Of a stretch of DNA of 64,000 nt, positions 42,952 to 52,895 are shown piece after piece. How positions within the stretch are numbered: position 1 is the stretch's first letter; each line of letters begins with the position of its first letter. The notes beneath the pieces are model-generated. The model was not told the DNA's origin. It did not search any database and saw only the letters and a program-made list of their open reading frames with translations. The DNA comes from Desulfitobacterium_A sp035539115. GTDB taxonomy: Bacteria; Bacillota; Desulfitobacteriia; Desulfitobacteriales; Desulfitobacteriaceae. Made by a program: the position numbers and the translations under genes. The stretch lies in the NCBI RefSeq assembly GCF_035539115.1, contig NZ_DATLJA010000043.1, positions 1 to 64,000 on the forward strand, in the 5' to 3' direction.

Positions 42952-43657
42952 ACACATATCCCTTTTGAGTGAACTTGTTATTTCGAAAATCGGCATAAAT
43001 CTTACTGAAAACCAACTAAATCAGTTTTCTTTGTTTGGTGATCTATTAGTTGAGTGGAACGAAAAAGTTAATTTAACGAGCATTACCGAGCCGGAAGAGA
43101 TTATAGTTAAGCATTTTCTGGATTCTTTAACTCTTACTCAATGGGTGCAGGGAGATAAAGTAGCTGATATCGGGACGGGGGCCGGTTTTCCGGGTGTACC
43201 TCTCAAAATATTTCATGAACATAAATCTTTTTATCTCGTAGACTCGTTGGCAAAGCGGTTAGATTTTTTAAAGGAAGCTATTCTGAAACTCGGTTTAGAG
43301 CAGGTTGAGACTCTTCATTTCCGAGCGGAAGACTTTGGAAGAGACAATCACTATCGAGGGCGCTTTGATACGGTCGTCTCCCGTGCTCTGGCACGTTTAC
43401 CCGTTTTACTAGAATACGCTATTCCTTTATTGAGCGTAGGTGGGGTTTTCTTAGCGGCTAAAGGGAGTCAGGCCGAGGAAGAAGTGAAGGAATCAACTAA
43501 CGCTCTCGCTGTGCTCGGTGCACAGGTTAAGGACGTGAAAAAGTTCAATCTTGGTTTAGGAGCAGACCATCGTTCCATTATTATCATCGAAAAGACGAAG
43601 GAAACACCTAGCCAATATCCTCGGAAAGCGGGTACTCCGGCTAAAAAGCCACTTTAG
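42938..43657 (+). CDS. rsmG: 16S rRNA (guanine527-N7)-methyltransferase
   Basis: 239 residues. SAM-binding motif VADIGTGAGFPGVPLKIF, preceded by NLTSITEPEEIIVKHFLDSL, both typical of RsmG. Tandem ATGs at 42938 and 42941 are alternative starts within the mnmG end. The C-terminal tail (ETPSQYPRKAGTPAKKPL) is the usual family ending. Confidence 0.97.
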   Translation: MMLPEHISLLSELVISKIGINLTENQLNQFSLFGDLLVEWNEKVNLTSITEPEEIIVKHFLDSLTLTQWVQGDKVADIGTGAGFPGVPLKIFHEHKSFYLVDSLAKRLDFLKEAILKLGLEQVETLHFRAEDFGRDNHYRGRFDTVVSRALARLPVLLEYAIPLLSVGGVFLAAKGSQAEEEVKESTNALAVLGAQVKDVKKFNLGLGADHRSIIIIEKTKETPSQYPRKAGTPAKKPL

Positions 43658-43697
43658 AAAAGTTAAGCTTAACTCGGAATTTAAAAATGATTTTTAT

Positions 43698-43734
43698 AAG
43701 CACGATCAGTCAAGGCTTGACCAATCGTGCTTTT
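43698..43734 (+). terminator. Terminator after rsmG
   Basis: AAGCACGAT (43698-43706) pairs with ATCGTGCTT (43724-43732); the loop holds a second stem GTCAAG/CTTGAC. T run follows. Confidence 0.75.
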
Positions 43735-43834
43735 GTTGCGAAAAAACTAGTTTTATGAGTTGTGATTTGATACTATAGAAGTTAAGGTATTTCCGTAGAT
43801 GAAATCTATGGATACGGTGAGAGGGGGGATATTT

Positions 43835-44596
43835 TTGACCCGAATAATTACTATAGCTAATCAAAAGGGTGGGGTTGCGAAGACCACTACTGCTGTTAAT
43901 CTAAGTGCATGTTTAGCTGAACAGGGCAAAAAGGTTTTGCTTCTTGATCTAGACCCTCAAGGGAATGCGACTAGCGGTTATGGCATTAATAAGGATAAAT
44001 TAAAATATTGTATTTATGATGTTTTAATTAATGATGTGCCCTTACAGAAGGTTATATTGAAAACTGAGGTTAATAATTTATGGATTGCTCCAGCCAGAAT
44101 CGAGTTGGCAGGTGCCGAAATTGAGCTCGTCAATTTGGATGAGCGTGATAAAAGGTTAGCTCATGCACTTAATGATGTCCGCGAAGATTATGAATTTGTG
44201 ATTATTGATTGTCCACCGTCTTTAGGATTGCTGACTTTGAATGCACTCGGTGCTGCAAGTGATATTTTGATTCCTATTCAGTGTGAATATTATGCGCTTG
44301 AGGGTTTGACTCTTTTAATGAGCACACTCGAACGCGTTAAGAAAGGCTTGAATCCCACCCTAAATACCTTAGGAGTTCTGCTAACGATGTTTGATGCGCG
44401 CACTAATCTTTCAATCCAAGTTGTTGATGAGGTCAAAAAGTATTTCCGAAATAAAGTTTTCCGAACGATTGTGCCAAGAAATGTACGATTAAGTGAGGCC
44501 CCAAGTCATGGCAAACCTATTGTCCTTTATGATCCTAAATCTCGAGGCGCGGAAGTTTATCGAGATTTAGCAGAGGAGGTACTAGAACGTGTCTAA
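43835..44596 (+). CDS. parA: Chromosome partitioning ATPase ParA/Soj
   Basis: 253 residues from TTG 43835 (translated TRIITIANQKGGVAKTTTAV after the initiator); GAGAGGGGGGA lies just ahead, better than the ATG at 43799. Deviant Walker A KGGVAKTTT, switch FVIIDCPPSLGLLTLNAL. It senses ParB-parS and in Bacillus also controls DnaA. It overlaps parB by 8 bases. Confidence 0.96.
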   Translation: MTRIITIANQKGGVAKTTTAVNLSACLAEQGKKVLLLDLDPQGNATSGYGINKDKLKYCIYDVLINDVPLQKVILKTEVNNLWIAPARIELAGAEIELVNLDERDKRLAHALNDVREDYEFVIIDCPPSLGLLTLNALGAASDILIPIQCEYYALEGLTLLMSTLERVKKGLNPTLNTLGVLLTMFDARTNLSIQVVDEVKKYFRNKVFRTIVPRNVRLSEAPSHGKPIVLYDPKSRGAEVYRDLAEEVLERV

Positions 44597-45437
44597 GAAG
44601 GCCTTAGGTAGAGGACTGAGTGCACTGATTTCGGAAGATCCGATACTTGCTGATTCTGGGATTCGTAGAATTAGTATGTCTAGTATTTCTCCGAACCCAG
44701 ATCAGCCACGCAAAGATTTTGACCCTGAAACTTTACAAGAACTCTCTGCTTCTATAAAGACGCATGGTTTATTGCAACCCATTCTCGTCAAACCGGTCGG
44801 TGATAACTATATTATTGTGGCTGGTGAACGGCGTTTCCGGGCAGCACAGCTTCTTGAGATGGAGCAAATCCCTTGTTTAGTTCATGAATGTAGTGATCAA
44901 GAAATGGCGGAACGTGCTCTAGTTGAAAACATCCAAAGATCAGATTTGTCGCCTGTCGAAGAAGGTCTGGCTTATGCTCGGTTAATCCAAGAATATGGAT
45001 TGACTCAAGAACAAATTGCTGAACGTGTGGGTAAAGGGAGAACAACGATAGCCAATCTTTTGAGAGTCATTCAACTACCAGAACGGATCTTACAGCTAAT
45101 TAGAGAAGAAAAATTATCTTTAGGTCATGCCAAGGTATTGCTGGGAATTAAAGATAGTTCTCTTCAAGTATTACTCGCAGAAAAAGCTGCACGTGAAAAT
45201 ATATCAGTTCGTGAGTTGGAAGCGCTGCTCATTAAGATGACAGATTCACCCAAGATTGCACCTGTTAAAAATAAACATACTAATCTTTTGGCACCTGTTG
45301 AGGATAAATTGAGAACTTCCTTTCAAACTAAAGTAAGACTCAAAGGTGATTCACACCGTGGCAAGATTGAAATTGAGTTTTATTCAGAAGAGGAACTCAA
45401 TCGCCTCCTTGAATTATGGAATATCCAAATCGAATAG
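44589..45437 (+). CDS. parB: Chromosome partitioning protein ParB/Spo0J
   Basis: 282 residues. CTPase/ParB-N domain with PNPDQPRKDFDPETLQEL, the box GERRFRAA and ENIQRSDLSPVEEGLAY; the HTH YGLTQEQIAERVGKGRTTIA binds parS. A C-terminal dimer domain follows. The three parS sites just downstream are its targets. In spore formers the protein affects origin segregation and sporulation. Confidence 0.97.
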   Translation: MSKKALGRGLSALISEDPILADSGIRRISMSSISPNPDQPRKDFDPETLQELSASIKTHGLLQPILVKPVGDNYIIVAGERRFRAAQLLEMEQIPCLVHECSDQEMAERALVENIQRSDLSPVEEGLAYARLIQEYGLTQEQIAERVGKGRTTIANLLRVIQLPERILQLIREEKLSLGHAKVLLGIKDSSLQVLLAEKAARENISVRELEALLIKMTDSPKIAPVKNKHTNLLAPVEDKLRTSFQTKVRLKGDSHRGKIEIEFYSEEELNRLLELWNIQIE

Positions 45438-45491
45438 TTCTCTGAGCATTTTATCTTAGCATTTGAATGTTCCATCTGGATTAGTTATAGA

Positions 45492-45507
45492 TGTTCCACG
45501 TGGAACA
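45492..45507. promoter_or_regulatory. parS site 1
   Basis: Perfect 16-bp palindrome TGTTCCACGTGGAACA, a known Firmicutes-type parS variant, 54 bases after parB. Confidence 0.9.
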
Positions 45508-45828
45508 TCTATTGTTTTTGACCCTCTCCTCTTTACAGGCTAGATGTGTATCAGGCTTTTCAATGAATAATATTATCCATAATGCTGATGATTAAAGAAC
45601 TTTATTCGAATTAGCTTATTTCAGAATTTTAATTAGCAAGGATATTTTCGATGATAAAGCGGAATCAGGCAGCGAAATCATTTGTATAATAAACTAATAT
45701 CAAAAAGGATTAAATTACTAAATATAAATTTTTATGATTTTTAGAGCTGTTTCTAATAAACTTAAGAGCTAAGTTCATTAACAATAAATATTGCTATAAT
45801 GAATGAACAATTAAGATGTTCTTTAAGA

Positions 45829-45844
45829 TGTTCCACGTGGAACA
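45829..45844. promoter_or_regulatory. parS site 2
   Basis: A second perfect TGTTCCACGTGGAACA. Confidence 0.9.
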
Positions 45845-46057
45845 GTGTTCTTGCATCATGTATATATTTCCAATAACTATATTTGAAGACAAATAGATTA
45901 AAATAACCTATAATTTTATTCAAGAATTTAATTGATTTCAACTAACCTACTACTTTCGGAATTTAGTTGAAATTATTATACTGCTAGCTATCAATGCTTC
46001 CTGCCCTTTAAAAAGGACTCGATAATCAAATACAATCTAGGGTTATATACGCTGAAA

Positions 46058-46073
46058 TGTTCCACGTGGAACT
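46058..46073. promoter_or_regulatory. parS site 3
   Basis: TGTTCCACGTGGAACT, one mismatch at the last base, 26 bases before the DUF554 gene. The whole 45438-46099 gap is very AT-rich and otherwise carries nothing I recognise; a degenerate half site (TGTTCCATCTGGAT) is near 45468. Confidence 0.8.
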
Positions 46074-46099
46074 TCAAACCAGAGAAGGTAGGTAGAGAT

Positions 46100-46804
46100 G
46101 TGTTAGGGACCATAGTAAATTCGATGGCCATTTTGGTTGGAGGATTGTTGGGGATTTTATTTGGAAAAGCCCTTCCTGAAAAGATGAAAATGACTGTAAT
46201 ACAAGGACTGGGCCTAGCGATTATGCTTATTGGGGTAAGTATGGCACTCCAAACAAAGAATACCTTAGTTGTTATTGCTAGCTTAGTGATCGGAGGTGTG
46301 ATTGGAGAATGGATCGATATTGAGCTGAGACTCAACCAATTCGGGCAATGGCTAGAGAAAACTTTAGCAAAGGGAAACCAAAAAGAAGGTAACTTTACCA
46401 AGGCCTTCGTATCTTCAAGTCTTATCTTTTGTGTCGGGGCAATGGCGATCATGGGTTCTTTAGAAAGTGGATTAAAGGGTGTTCATGATATCTTATATGC
46501 TAAAGCCATGCTAGACGGTATTTCATCGATCGTGTTTGCTTCTTCGATGGGGATTGGAGTAATTGCGTCAGTTATCCCAGTCTTTCTTTATCAGGGAGGG
46601 ATTACCTTATCGGCCGGACTTCTTCAAGGCGTATTATCTGCTCCTGTTATCACTGAAATGAGTGCTACTGGCGGTTTACTCATTATCGGAATCGGATTAA
46701 CAATTCTCGAAATTAAAGAGATTAAAGTGGGAAATCTATTACCGAGTATTTTTGTTGCTATACCTTTAACATTAATTTTTAACTATTATCATTTAGGTGG
46801 CTGA
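46100..46804 (+). CDS. DUF554 family membrane protein
   Basis: 234 residues, GTG start. At least six membrane segments, including MAILVGGLLGILFGKALPEK, LVVIASLVIGGVIGEWIDIE and FVSSSLIFCVGAMAIMGSLE, matching DUF554 (YdfK-like). Glycine-rich pseudo-repeats suggest a transporter or channel. Function not established. The parS site directly upstream lies near its promoter. Confidence 0.85.
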   Translation: MLGTIVNSMAILVGGLLGILFGKALPEKMKMTVIQGLGLAIMLIGVSMALQTKNTLVVIASLVIGGVIGEWIDIELRLNQFGQWLEKTLAKGNQKEGNFTKAFVSSSLIFCVGAMAIMGSLESGLKGVHDILYAKAMLDGISSIVFASSMGIGVIASVIPVFLYQGGITLSAGLLQGVLSAPVITEMSATGGLLIIGIGLTILEIKEIKVGNLLPSIFVAIPLTLIFNYYHLGG

Positions 46805-46841
46805 TTTAGGGTAGATATGAACTTGACGTAGGAGGATAAAA

Positions 46842-47345
46842 ATGATTGATTTTATGAATGGTATGCCAATTTATGGGTGGGCTATTCTGGGTATCGCCAT
46901 ATTAGCGATTATTCCCTATTTCTTTATTTATTCGTTACGAAGACGCTTACAAAGGTTTGAAAAAGCACATATCGCTATGCAAACGTTTATGAGTGGTAAA
47001 ACATTAGACCAACTCCTCGAAAAATATCTGCAAGAAGTTGAGAATACAGGCAATCAACTGAAAAAACAAGATATGCGTCTCGTGAAAGTTGAAGAAAAAG
47101 TTCGCAAATCTGTTGACCGTGCGGAGTTAATTCGGTTCAATGCGTTTGATAATATGGGAAGTGACCTGAGTTTTGCCCTTGCTCTCATAAATCAAGAGGG
47201 TGATGGAGTTGTTCTTTCTTCGATCAATAGCCGGGAAGAGTCACGTGTGTATGCGAAACCAGTTGCGGCAGGAAAATCCACATATCATTTATCGGATGAG
47301 GAGAAACAAGCGCTTGAGAAGGCCCAAGATACTTTACACATATAA
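46842..47345 (+). CDS. DUF4446 family protein
   Basis: 167 residues. One N-terminal membrane helix (GWAILGIAILAIIPYFFIYS), a coiled coil (about 35-95), then the conserved end with IRFNAFDNMGSDLSFALALI, GVVLSSINSREESRVYAKPV and YHLSDEEKQAL. This matches DUF4446, often found next to parAB in clostridia. Function unknown. Confidence 0.85.
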   Translation: MIDFMNGMPIYGWAILGIAILAIIPYFFIYSLRRRLQRFEKAHIAMQTFMSGKTLDQLLEKYLQEVENTGNQLKKQDMRLVKVEEKVRKSVDRAELIRFNAFDNMGSDLSFALALINQEGDGVVLSSINSREESRVYAKPVAAGKSTYHLSDEEKQALEKAQDTLHI

Positions 47346-47397
47346 ATAAGGACTTTGCAGTGAATATGGCTTAAAAAAGTTTAAAAGATAAATAAAA

Positions 47398-47967
47398 TCA
47401 AGAAATGTAAGAACGTATATATGCTTTTGACAATAAATCACTCATTGCTTCGGCCATCTTCCAAACTAAATGCAGACGCGTATTTTGAAGGACCATGTAT
47501 TCCATAAAACCGCCAACATTAACGATACCTGTTAAATGGGCCTCCCCTACCGAGGGGAGGTCTTTATGTACACCTGCACCGGGTTTCAAAGGGCCCTTAG
47601 CTAAAGTAATATGTCCGACAGAATCCATTTTACCGAGACACGCATCGATAGCCAGAATATAAGGATTATGATAAGAATGTTGGATATACTCTAGGTTTTC
47701 AGTGAGGTTAGTTGCATGCACAGGTTGTTCAAGTGTACCTAGAACAGTCAATTGAGGGAGACCAAGTCGGTTGAGATACGTGCCGGTTAATGGTCCAAGC
47801 GAATCTCCTGTTGAGCGGTCTGTGCCAATACATAAAATAATAGGAGGTCGTTGATGGGAAGCAGAAAAGAGATCAGCCAATTTATCTACGAGATGACTCG
47901 TTGCTAATTTATCATCAAAATGAGCTTTGATTTTCTGCTGTTCTGTAAACGCTGAAAGAAGGCTCAT
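47398..47967 (-). CDS. yyaC: Spore protease YyaC
   Basis: 189 residues of the GPR/HybD-like fold. IILCIGTDRSTGDSLGPLTG, ILAIDACLGKMDSVGHIT and KPGAGVHKDLPSVGEAHLTG match YyaC, a forespore protein related to germination protease. It marks the organism as a spore former. It is transcribed opposite to its neighbours. Confidence 0.9.
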   Translation of the reverse strand: MSLLSAFTEQQKIKAHFDDKLATSHLVDKLADLFSASHQRPPIILCIGTDRSTGDSLGPLTGTYLNRLGLPQLTVLGTLEQPVHATNLTENLEYIQHSYHNPYILAIDACLGKMDSVGHITLAKGPLKPGAGVHKDLPSVGEAHLTGIVNVGGFMEYMVLQNTRLHLVWKMAEAMSDLLSKAYIRSYIS

Positions 47968-48075
47968 TGCCTACCTCCTACTAAAATTTTATATTTAATT
48001 AAATTATTGCCATTTGACCCCTTGTTTATGCATCATAAATAAGGAAAAGCCATATTCATGAGCAGGGGGGATTTG

Positions 48076-49107
48076 ATGAAGTGGAAAGTAGCGTTTCAGG
48101 TCGCTGCAACCTATGTGGGAGCAATTATGGGTGCAGGGTTCGCCTCAGGCCAAGAAATTCAGCAGTTCTTTGCCAACTTTGGGTATAGGGGGTTAGCAGG
48201 GATAATTTTGAGTGCCTGTCTCTTTTCAGCCTTTGGCTGGATTATGCTTGATCTTCAGGAAAGGTGGAAAGTATCCACGTATACCGACTTTTTCAGCTTA
48301 TTAATGGGCGAAAAATGGAGCCCCTGGATTGATATGTTGATAAGTATCTTACTCTTCGTAGGAATGATAGCAATGATGTCAGGCGCGGGTGCTTTATTTA
48401 ATCAATACTTCGGTTTAAGTGCTTGGACGGGGATTCTCCTGACGGCGTGTGTTATATTTTTATCTGTATGGTTCAAGGGAGAGGGTGTACTTTGGATCAA
48501 TACAGTCCTAATCCCCCTTAAGTTCCTCTTCTGCCTAGGGATAGCTATACTTGCTATATTATTAGGCACTCAAGGGGATGGGGAAGGGGTCGTATATTCC
48601 TCTAATCCACTGATTCAGAACTGGATTTTCTCAGCAATTCTCTATGTTTCCTTTAACTTAACGCTGGCTTTGGTGGTTTTCGCATCTCTTGGAAAGGAAG
48701 TTCAAAAACCAGGGGCAAGACTCGGAGCGCTATTAGGTGGGGGAGCATTAGGGCTATTCGCTGGGGTTATCGGAGCAGCATTACTTCGTTTTCCAGAAGT
48801 TAAAGCCTTAGAAATTCCGATGGTCGCTGTCGCAGGTAAACTTGGGAGATGGCCTGCTTTTCTCTATGTATTTGTTTTATGGCTGGCGATGATAACGGCA
48901 GCTATTGGAAATGCCTTCAGCTTAGTGACCCGAATCGTTGCTGCAGGAAAAATTAATTATCGCCTAACCTCTTTGGGTTTGCTCCTTTTAGCCTTTCCTT
49001 TAGCCGGAGTTAGGTTCTCGATTATCGTTAAATTTGTATATCCCTTGTTTGGCTATATTGGTCTACTCCTTTTGCCACTCCTGTTTATAAGGTGGCGAAA
49101 ACATTAA
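48076..49107 (+). CDS. YkvI-like membrane transporter
   Basis: 343 residues from ATG 48076 behind AGGGGGGATTTG. About ten membrane helices. The first has AATYVGAIMGAGFASGQEIQ, a broken-helix motif as in APC/BCCT-type transporters and characteristic of the YkvI family. Substrate unknown. It is transcribed away from yyaC. A GC-rich imperfect stem with T run just after the stop (49121-49161) may end transcription. Confidence 0.8.
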   Translation: MKWKVAFQVAATYVGAIMGAGFASGQEIQQFFANFGYRGLAGIILSACLFSAFGWIMLDLQERWKVSTYTDFFSLLMGEKWSPWIDMLISILLFVGMIAMMSGAGALFNQYFGLSAWTGILLTACVIFLSVWFKGEGVLWINTVLIPLKFLFCLGIAILAILLGTQGDGEGVVYSSNPLIQNWIFSAILYVSFNLTLALVVFASLGKEVQKPGARLGALLGGGALGLFAGVIGAALLRFPEVKALEIPMVAVAGKLGRWPAFLYVFVLWLAMITAAIGNAFSLVTRIVAAGKINYRLTSLGLLLLAFPLAGVRFSIIVKFVYPLFGYIGLLLLPLLFIRWRKH

Positions 49108-49540
49108 TAGGGAGGGGGCAAAAGGAGCACCCTGCTGTTTTACCTGACGCGTGCCTTTTTTATATGGTCTGGAGCGGATAAATAGCATGGTCGGGACAAG
49201 GCCAATTCTCAAAGACGAACGTTTGCTTGTAAATATAAAGATATATGACCAAACGGTCATCAGTAAAGATCGAATCTAAAGGGATAAGCTCTTGCTGGTT
49301 CGCAAGATTTTGGATAAGATATCCACAGGAGAGTGATTCAACGCATGAATTGTTATTAGATACCCGGAATTTAGGCAATATAACGCAGCTAAAGGATAGA
49401 ACGAGCTCAATATTGCTATACTTATGCCTTATTACCTTGACTGATACGGTTACGAAGCAACGAGATTGCACATTAAAAAGTTAACAGAAGCCCAGTTTTC
49501 TTCGTAAAATCTGGCAAAATAAAGGACAAGGGGAACACTT
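49108..49540. other. 433-bp gap before selB
   Basis: No supported gene. Frames on both strands lack ribosome binding sites and family resemblance. A candidate selB promoter is TTAACA (49481-49486), 18 bases, TAAAAT (49505-49510). selA and selD, frequent selB neighbours, are not here. Confidence 0.5.
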
Positions 49541-51439
49541 ATGGATGATAGACATTATTTATTAGGAACGGCAGGGCATGTCGATCATGGCAAAACAGAA
49601 CTTATCCGTGTATTGACAGGAATTGAGACTGATCGACTTAAAGAGGAAAAGCAAAGAGGAATTTCCATTGAATTGGGGTTTGCTTCTTTAACCCTACCTA
49701 GTGGAAGGCAAGTAGGAATCATTGATGTTCCCGGCCATGAACGCTTTATTAGGCAGATGCTGGCTGGAGCGACCGGAATGGATGGAGTACTCCTTGTTAT
49801 TGCGGCGGATGAGGGGATTATGCCCCAAACTCGTGAACATTTGGATATTCTAACCTTGCTTGGAGTATCCCGGGGGATTGTGGTTATTAACAAGATCGAC
49901 CTCGTGGATGACGAATGGCTTGAACTGATCCAGGCGGAGATTAATGAGGGCTTAACTGGTACACTTTTTGCCAATGCTCCAGTCTATTTAGTTTCTGCTC
50001 ATACAGGCGAAGGAATCCCAGAACTGAAAACAGGTATCGATCAATTGCTAACGGATGCAGAGAGTAAAATTGCCAGTGGGCCTATTCGACTCCCTCTCGA
50101 CCGTGTTTTTAGTATTCAAGGTTTTGGAACCGTCGTTACTGGTACTCTCCATAATGGGACAATTCGTTTAGGACAGGAATTGGCAATAGAACCGGGCTAT
50201 AAATTAGCCAAAGTGCGGTCACTTCAAGTTCATAATGAAAAGGTTGAAAGCGCTTTTGCAGGCCAAAGGGTAGCGGTAAATTTAGCTGGAGTTAATGTCT
50301 ATAACGTTGAAAAAGGTGCTGTGCTTACTACACCTGGAGCTTATCCGGTCGGAAACATCCTCGATTTAAAACTTAGAAATTTAGCATCCATGGATAAATC
50401 CATTACCCAACGGCAAAGAGTACGTTTTCATATTGGAACTGTGGAGGCGCTGGGAAGAGTGCATCTTTTAGAACACGAAGAACTTCTCCCTGGACAGGAG
50501 GGATATGCTCAGATCCTACTCGAGGAGCCTGTTGTAGCCGTTGCCGGAGATCGCTTTGTGATTCGATTTTATTCACCAGCTTTTACAATTGGTGGGGGTA
50601 AAATTCTGGGTATCGCAGAATATAAGAAAAAAAGATTTAAGGAAACTGTTTTAGCTCAATTGAAGATTAAAGATCAGGGTGATCCACTGGTTTTACTTGA
50701 ACGGGAATTACATGAACCACACACAGTGCAAGAATTATCGGGGTCTTTTCATTGGGAACAAAGTGAGATCCAAAGTGGATTGCAACAACTGAAAGATTCA
50801 GGCCAAATTGAAATTTGGAAAGAAGAAAACAGTCCTCTTTTTTGGGCCCATGAGGCGGCAGAGCACTGGCGCGACCAATTAAATCAAATTGTTCAATCCT
50901 ATCAAAAGGAATTTCCTTTGCGAGGAGGGATCAGCCGCGAAGAATTAAAGGTAAAACTAGGAGTTAAATGGACGCAACGACGCTGGCAAAATGTCTTGGA
51001 ACTTGGTGCTGAACATCGGTTTTATCGTCTAACCGGAAGTAAGGTTAGCTCCATTGAGGACCTTCAATTACCCGAATCGTTGACCCCGAAACTTAATTGT
51101 CTCAAGAATAGATGGCAAATTGCAGGCCTAATGCCTCCCGAGCTCGAAGCGGGGGCTCAGGAATGTGGAATCAATAAAGGAGAGAGCTTAGAATTCGCCA
51201 GCTACTTGGTGGAACAAGGGGAATGGGTTACGATCACAGGACTGTACTTTAATCGTGAGGTTTTGAGGCAAGCGCAGGTTGCTTTGGTAGATTTAATTAC
51301 ACAGAATAAGGAAGTTGCAGTCGTTGATGTACGAGAGTTGTGGGGAATTTCTCGTAAATACGCTGTTCCGCTCCTTGAATATTTTGATCAACAAAAGCTG
51401 ACGAAACGGCAAGGCGATAAGCGGGTACTCAATCGATAA
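49541..51439 (+). CDS. selB: Selenocysteine-specific elongation factor SelB
   Basis: 632 residues. EF-Tu-like G domain: G1 GTAGHVDHGKTELIRVL, IDVPGHERFIRQMLAG, NKIDLVD. The family trait of switch I, EKQRGISIELGFA, is present. After domains II-III, a C-terminal region of about 270 residues forms the winged-helix repeats that bind the SECIS hairpin in mRNA. It carries Sec-tRNA-Sec to in-frame UGA codons; the tRNA lies 6 kb downstream. Length is normal. Confidence 0.97.
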   Translation: MDDRHYLLGTAGHVDHGKTELIRVLTGIETDRLKEEKQRGISIELGFASLTLPSGRQVGIIDVPGHERFIRQMLAGATGMDGVLLVIAADEGIMPQTREHLDILTLLGVSRGIVVINKIDLVDDEWLELIQAEINEGLTGTLFANAPVYLVSAHTGEGIPELKTGIDQLLTDAESKIASGPIRLPLDRVFSIQGFGTVVTGTLHNGTIRLGQELAIEPGYKLAKVRSLQVHNEKVESAFAGQRVAVNLAGVNVYNVEKGAVLTTPGAYPVGNILDLKLRNLASMDKSITQRQRVRFHIGTVEALGRVHLLEHEELLPGQEGYAQILLEEPVVAVAGDRFVIRFYSPAFTIGGGKILGIAEYKKKRFKETVLAQLKIKDQGDPLVLLERELHEPHTVQELSGSFHWEQSEIQSGLQQLKDSGQIEIWKEENSPLFWAHEAAEHWRDQLNQIVQSYQKEFPLRGGISREELKVKLGVKWTQRRWQNVLELGAEHRFYRLTGSKVSSIEDLQLPESLTPKLNCLKNRWQIAGLMPPELEAGAQECGINKGESLEFASYLVEQGEWVTITGLYFNREVLRQAQVALVDLITQNKEVAVVDVRELWGISRKYAVPLLEYFDQQKLTKRQGDKRVLNR

Positions 51440-51490
51440 ATATGTATACTGTATCTACTGTATCTATTTATACTAAGACAGTTATAGTTA

Positions 51491-51519
51491 TTGACAGTTT
51501 GATATATAAAATATAAAAT
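51491..51519 (+). promoter_or_regulatory. livJ promoter
   Basis: TTGACA (51491-51496), 17 bases, TAAAAT (51514-51519), 60 bases before livJ. Confidence 0.7.
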
Positions 51520-51579
51520 GAACTAAAATTAGGATTTTCATTAGTTTCGATTGAAAAATGATCGGGAGGGGAAAAGCAG

Positions 51580-52758
51580 ATGAAGAAGATATTTACTTTA
51601 GCAACCGTAGCAGTTTTGAGCTTATCCTTAATTGCAGGATGCGGAACATCAGGTGGAACAAGTTCAAACGGAGCGAGCAGTAGTGGAGAAATCAAAGTTG
51701 GCGGTCTCTTTGAGAAGACAGGTGGGGCGGCTCAGTACGGAACTGCAGGTTTGAATGGTGCACTCCTGGCGATTGAACAACAAAATGCCAATGGTGGAGT
51801 ATTAGGCGGCAAACAAATTAAATTGATTGAGGCCGATAATAAATCTGAACCGGGTGAATCCACAGCCCAAGCTTCACGGCTAATTACGTCAGAGAAAGTG
51901 GTTGCCATGCTTGGACCTATGACCACGAAAACCCTTAAAGCCATCATCCCGGTTGTTACCCAATATAAGGTTCCCTTGGTAACTCCTTCGGGAACGGATG
52001 CAGCGTTAACGGTTACGGATGGAAAACTGAACCAATGGATTTTTAGAGCTTGCTTTATCGATGATTTCCAAGGAAATGTTGGAGCAACTTTTGCGGCAGA
52101 TACCCTTAGAGCTAAGAAAGCCGCAATTGTAATTGATACCAATGGAGATTATGCTAAAGGATTAGCGAAAGCGTTTGAAGATACCTTTGTTAAAGCAGGT
52201 GGACAGATCGTAGCAAAAGAAAATTATGTCGCTGGGGATAAGGCCTTTCAACCAATTTTGGGACGAATCAAAGCTCAAAATCCGGATGTGATCTATGTAC
52301 CGGGTTATTATAACGAAGTAGGTTTGATTGTCAAACAAGCTCGTGAACTGAGTATCACTGTTCCTATGTTAGGTGGAGATGGTTGGAATGGAGACGAAAC
52401 TACGAAAATTGCTGGAGCAAACTATATGACCAATGTTTATTACTCTGACCATGTAGCTATGGACGATCCAAGTTTGGTTGAATTCGCTAAACAGTATCAA
52501 GCAAAATACAATGAGACACCTACCGGTTTTTCCGCTTTAGGATATGATGCAGCTAAGATGATGATCAAAGCCATTGAAACTGCAGGTAGTACGGATCCTG
52601 AAAAAGTCCGTACAGCCTTAGAAGGTTTAAAAGGCCTGAAGGGAGTTACTGGAGATATCACAGTAGATGCAGCAACACACAATCCAAGTAAGAGTGCTGT
52701 AGTCCTTCATTATCAAGATGGCAAGTGGGCGTTTGCGAGTAGAGTTAATCCTAAATAA
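51580..52758 (+). CDS. livJ: Branched-chain amino acid ABC transporter, binding lipoprotein
   Basis: 392 residues. Lipoprotein signal ending LSLSLIAGC (lipid-bearing Cys21), a Ser/Gly-rich linker, then a type I periplasmic-binding fold (IKVGGLFEKTGGAAQYGTAG, MLGPMTTKTLKAIIPVVTQY, YVPGYYNEVGLIVKQARELS). It presents leucine/isoleucine/valine or a related ligand to LivHM. GGGAGGGG precedes ATG. A short gap with a strong hairpin separates it from livH. Confidence 0.92.
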   Translation: MKKIFTLATVAVLSLSLIAGCGTSGGTSSNGASSSGEIKVGGLFEKTGGAAQYGTAGLNGALLAIEQQNANGGVLGGKQIKLIEADNKSEPGESTAQASRLITSEKVVAMLGPMTTKTLKAIIPVVTQYKVPLVTPSGTDAALTVTDGKLNQWIFRACFIDDFQGNVGATFAADTLRAKKAAIVIDTNGDYAKGLAKAFEDTFVKAGGQIVAKENYVAGDKAFQPILGRIKAQNPDVIYVPGYYNEVGLIVKQARELSITVPMLGGDGWNGDETTKIAGANYMTNVYYSDHVAMDDPSLVEFAKQYQAKYNETPTGFSALGYDAAKMMIKAIETAGSTDPEKVRTALEGLKGLKGVTGDITVDAATHNPSKSAVVLHYQDGKWAFASRVNPK

Positions 52759-52825
52759 ATTAAATTTTATTAGTTATTAGCCCAAGTAACTTTTAATTTA
52801 TTAGTCCTTGGATTTGGGTTAAAAC

Positions 52826-52846
52826 GGAGGGGGCATTGCCCCCTCC
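52826..52846 (+). terminator. Hairpin between livJ and livH
   Basis: GGAGGGGGC-ATT-GCCCCCTCC, nine GC-rich pairs with a 3-base loop. The following TATTACTG is a weak T run. It probably attenuates or protects the livJ message so that the binding protein is made in excess. Confidence 0.7.
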
Positions 52847-52895
52847 TATTACTGTTCTTGAATGAAGTTAAGATTTTTAAGAGAGGAGTGAGAAC

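Noticed and set aside
49160..49471. 103-codon minus-strand frame upstream of selB
   Set aside because: No ribosome binding site or recognised domain; it overlaps a plus-strand frame equally lacking support.
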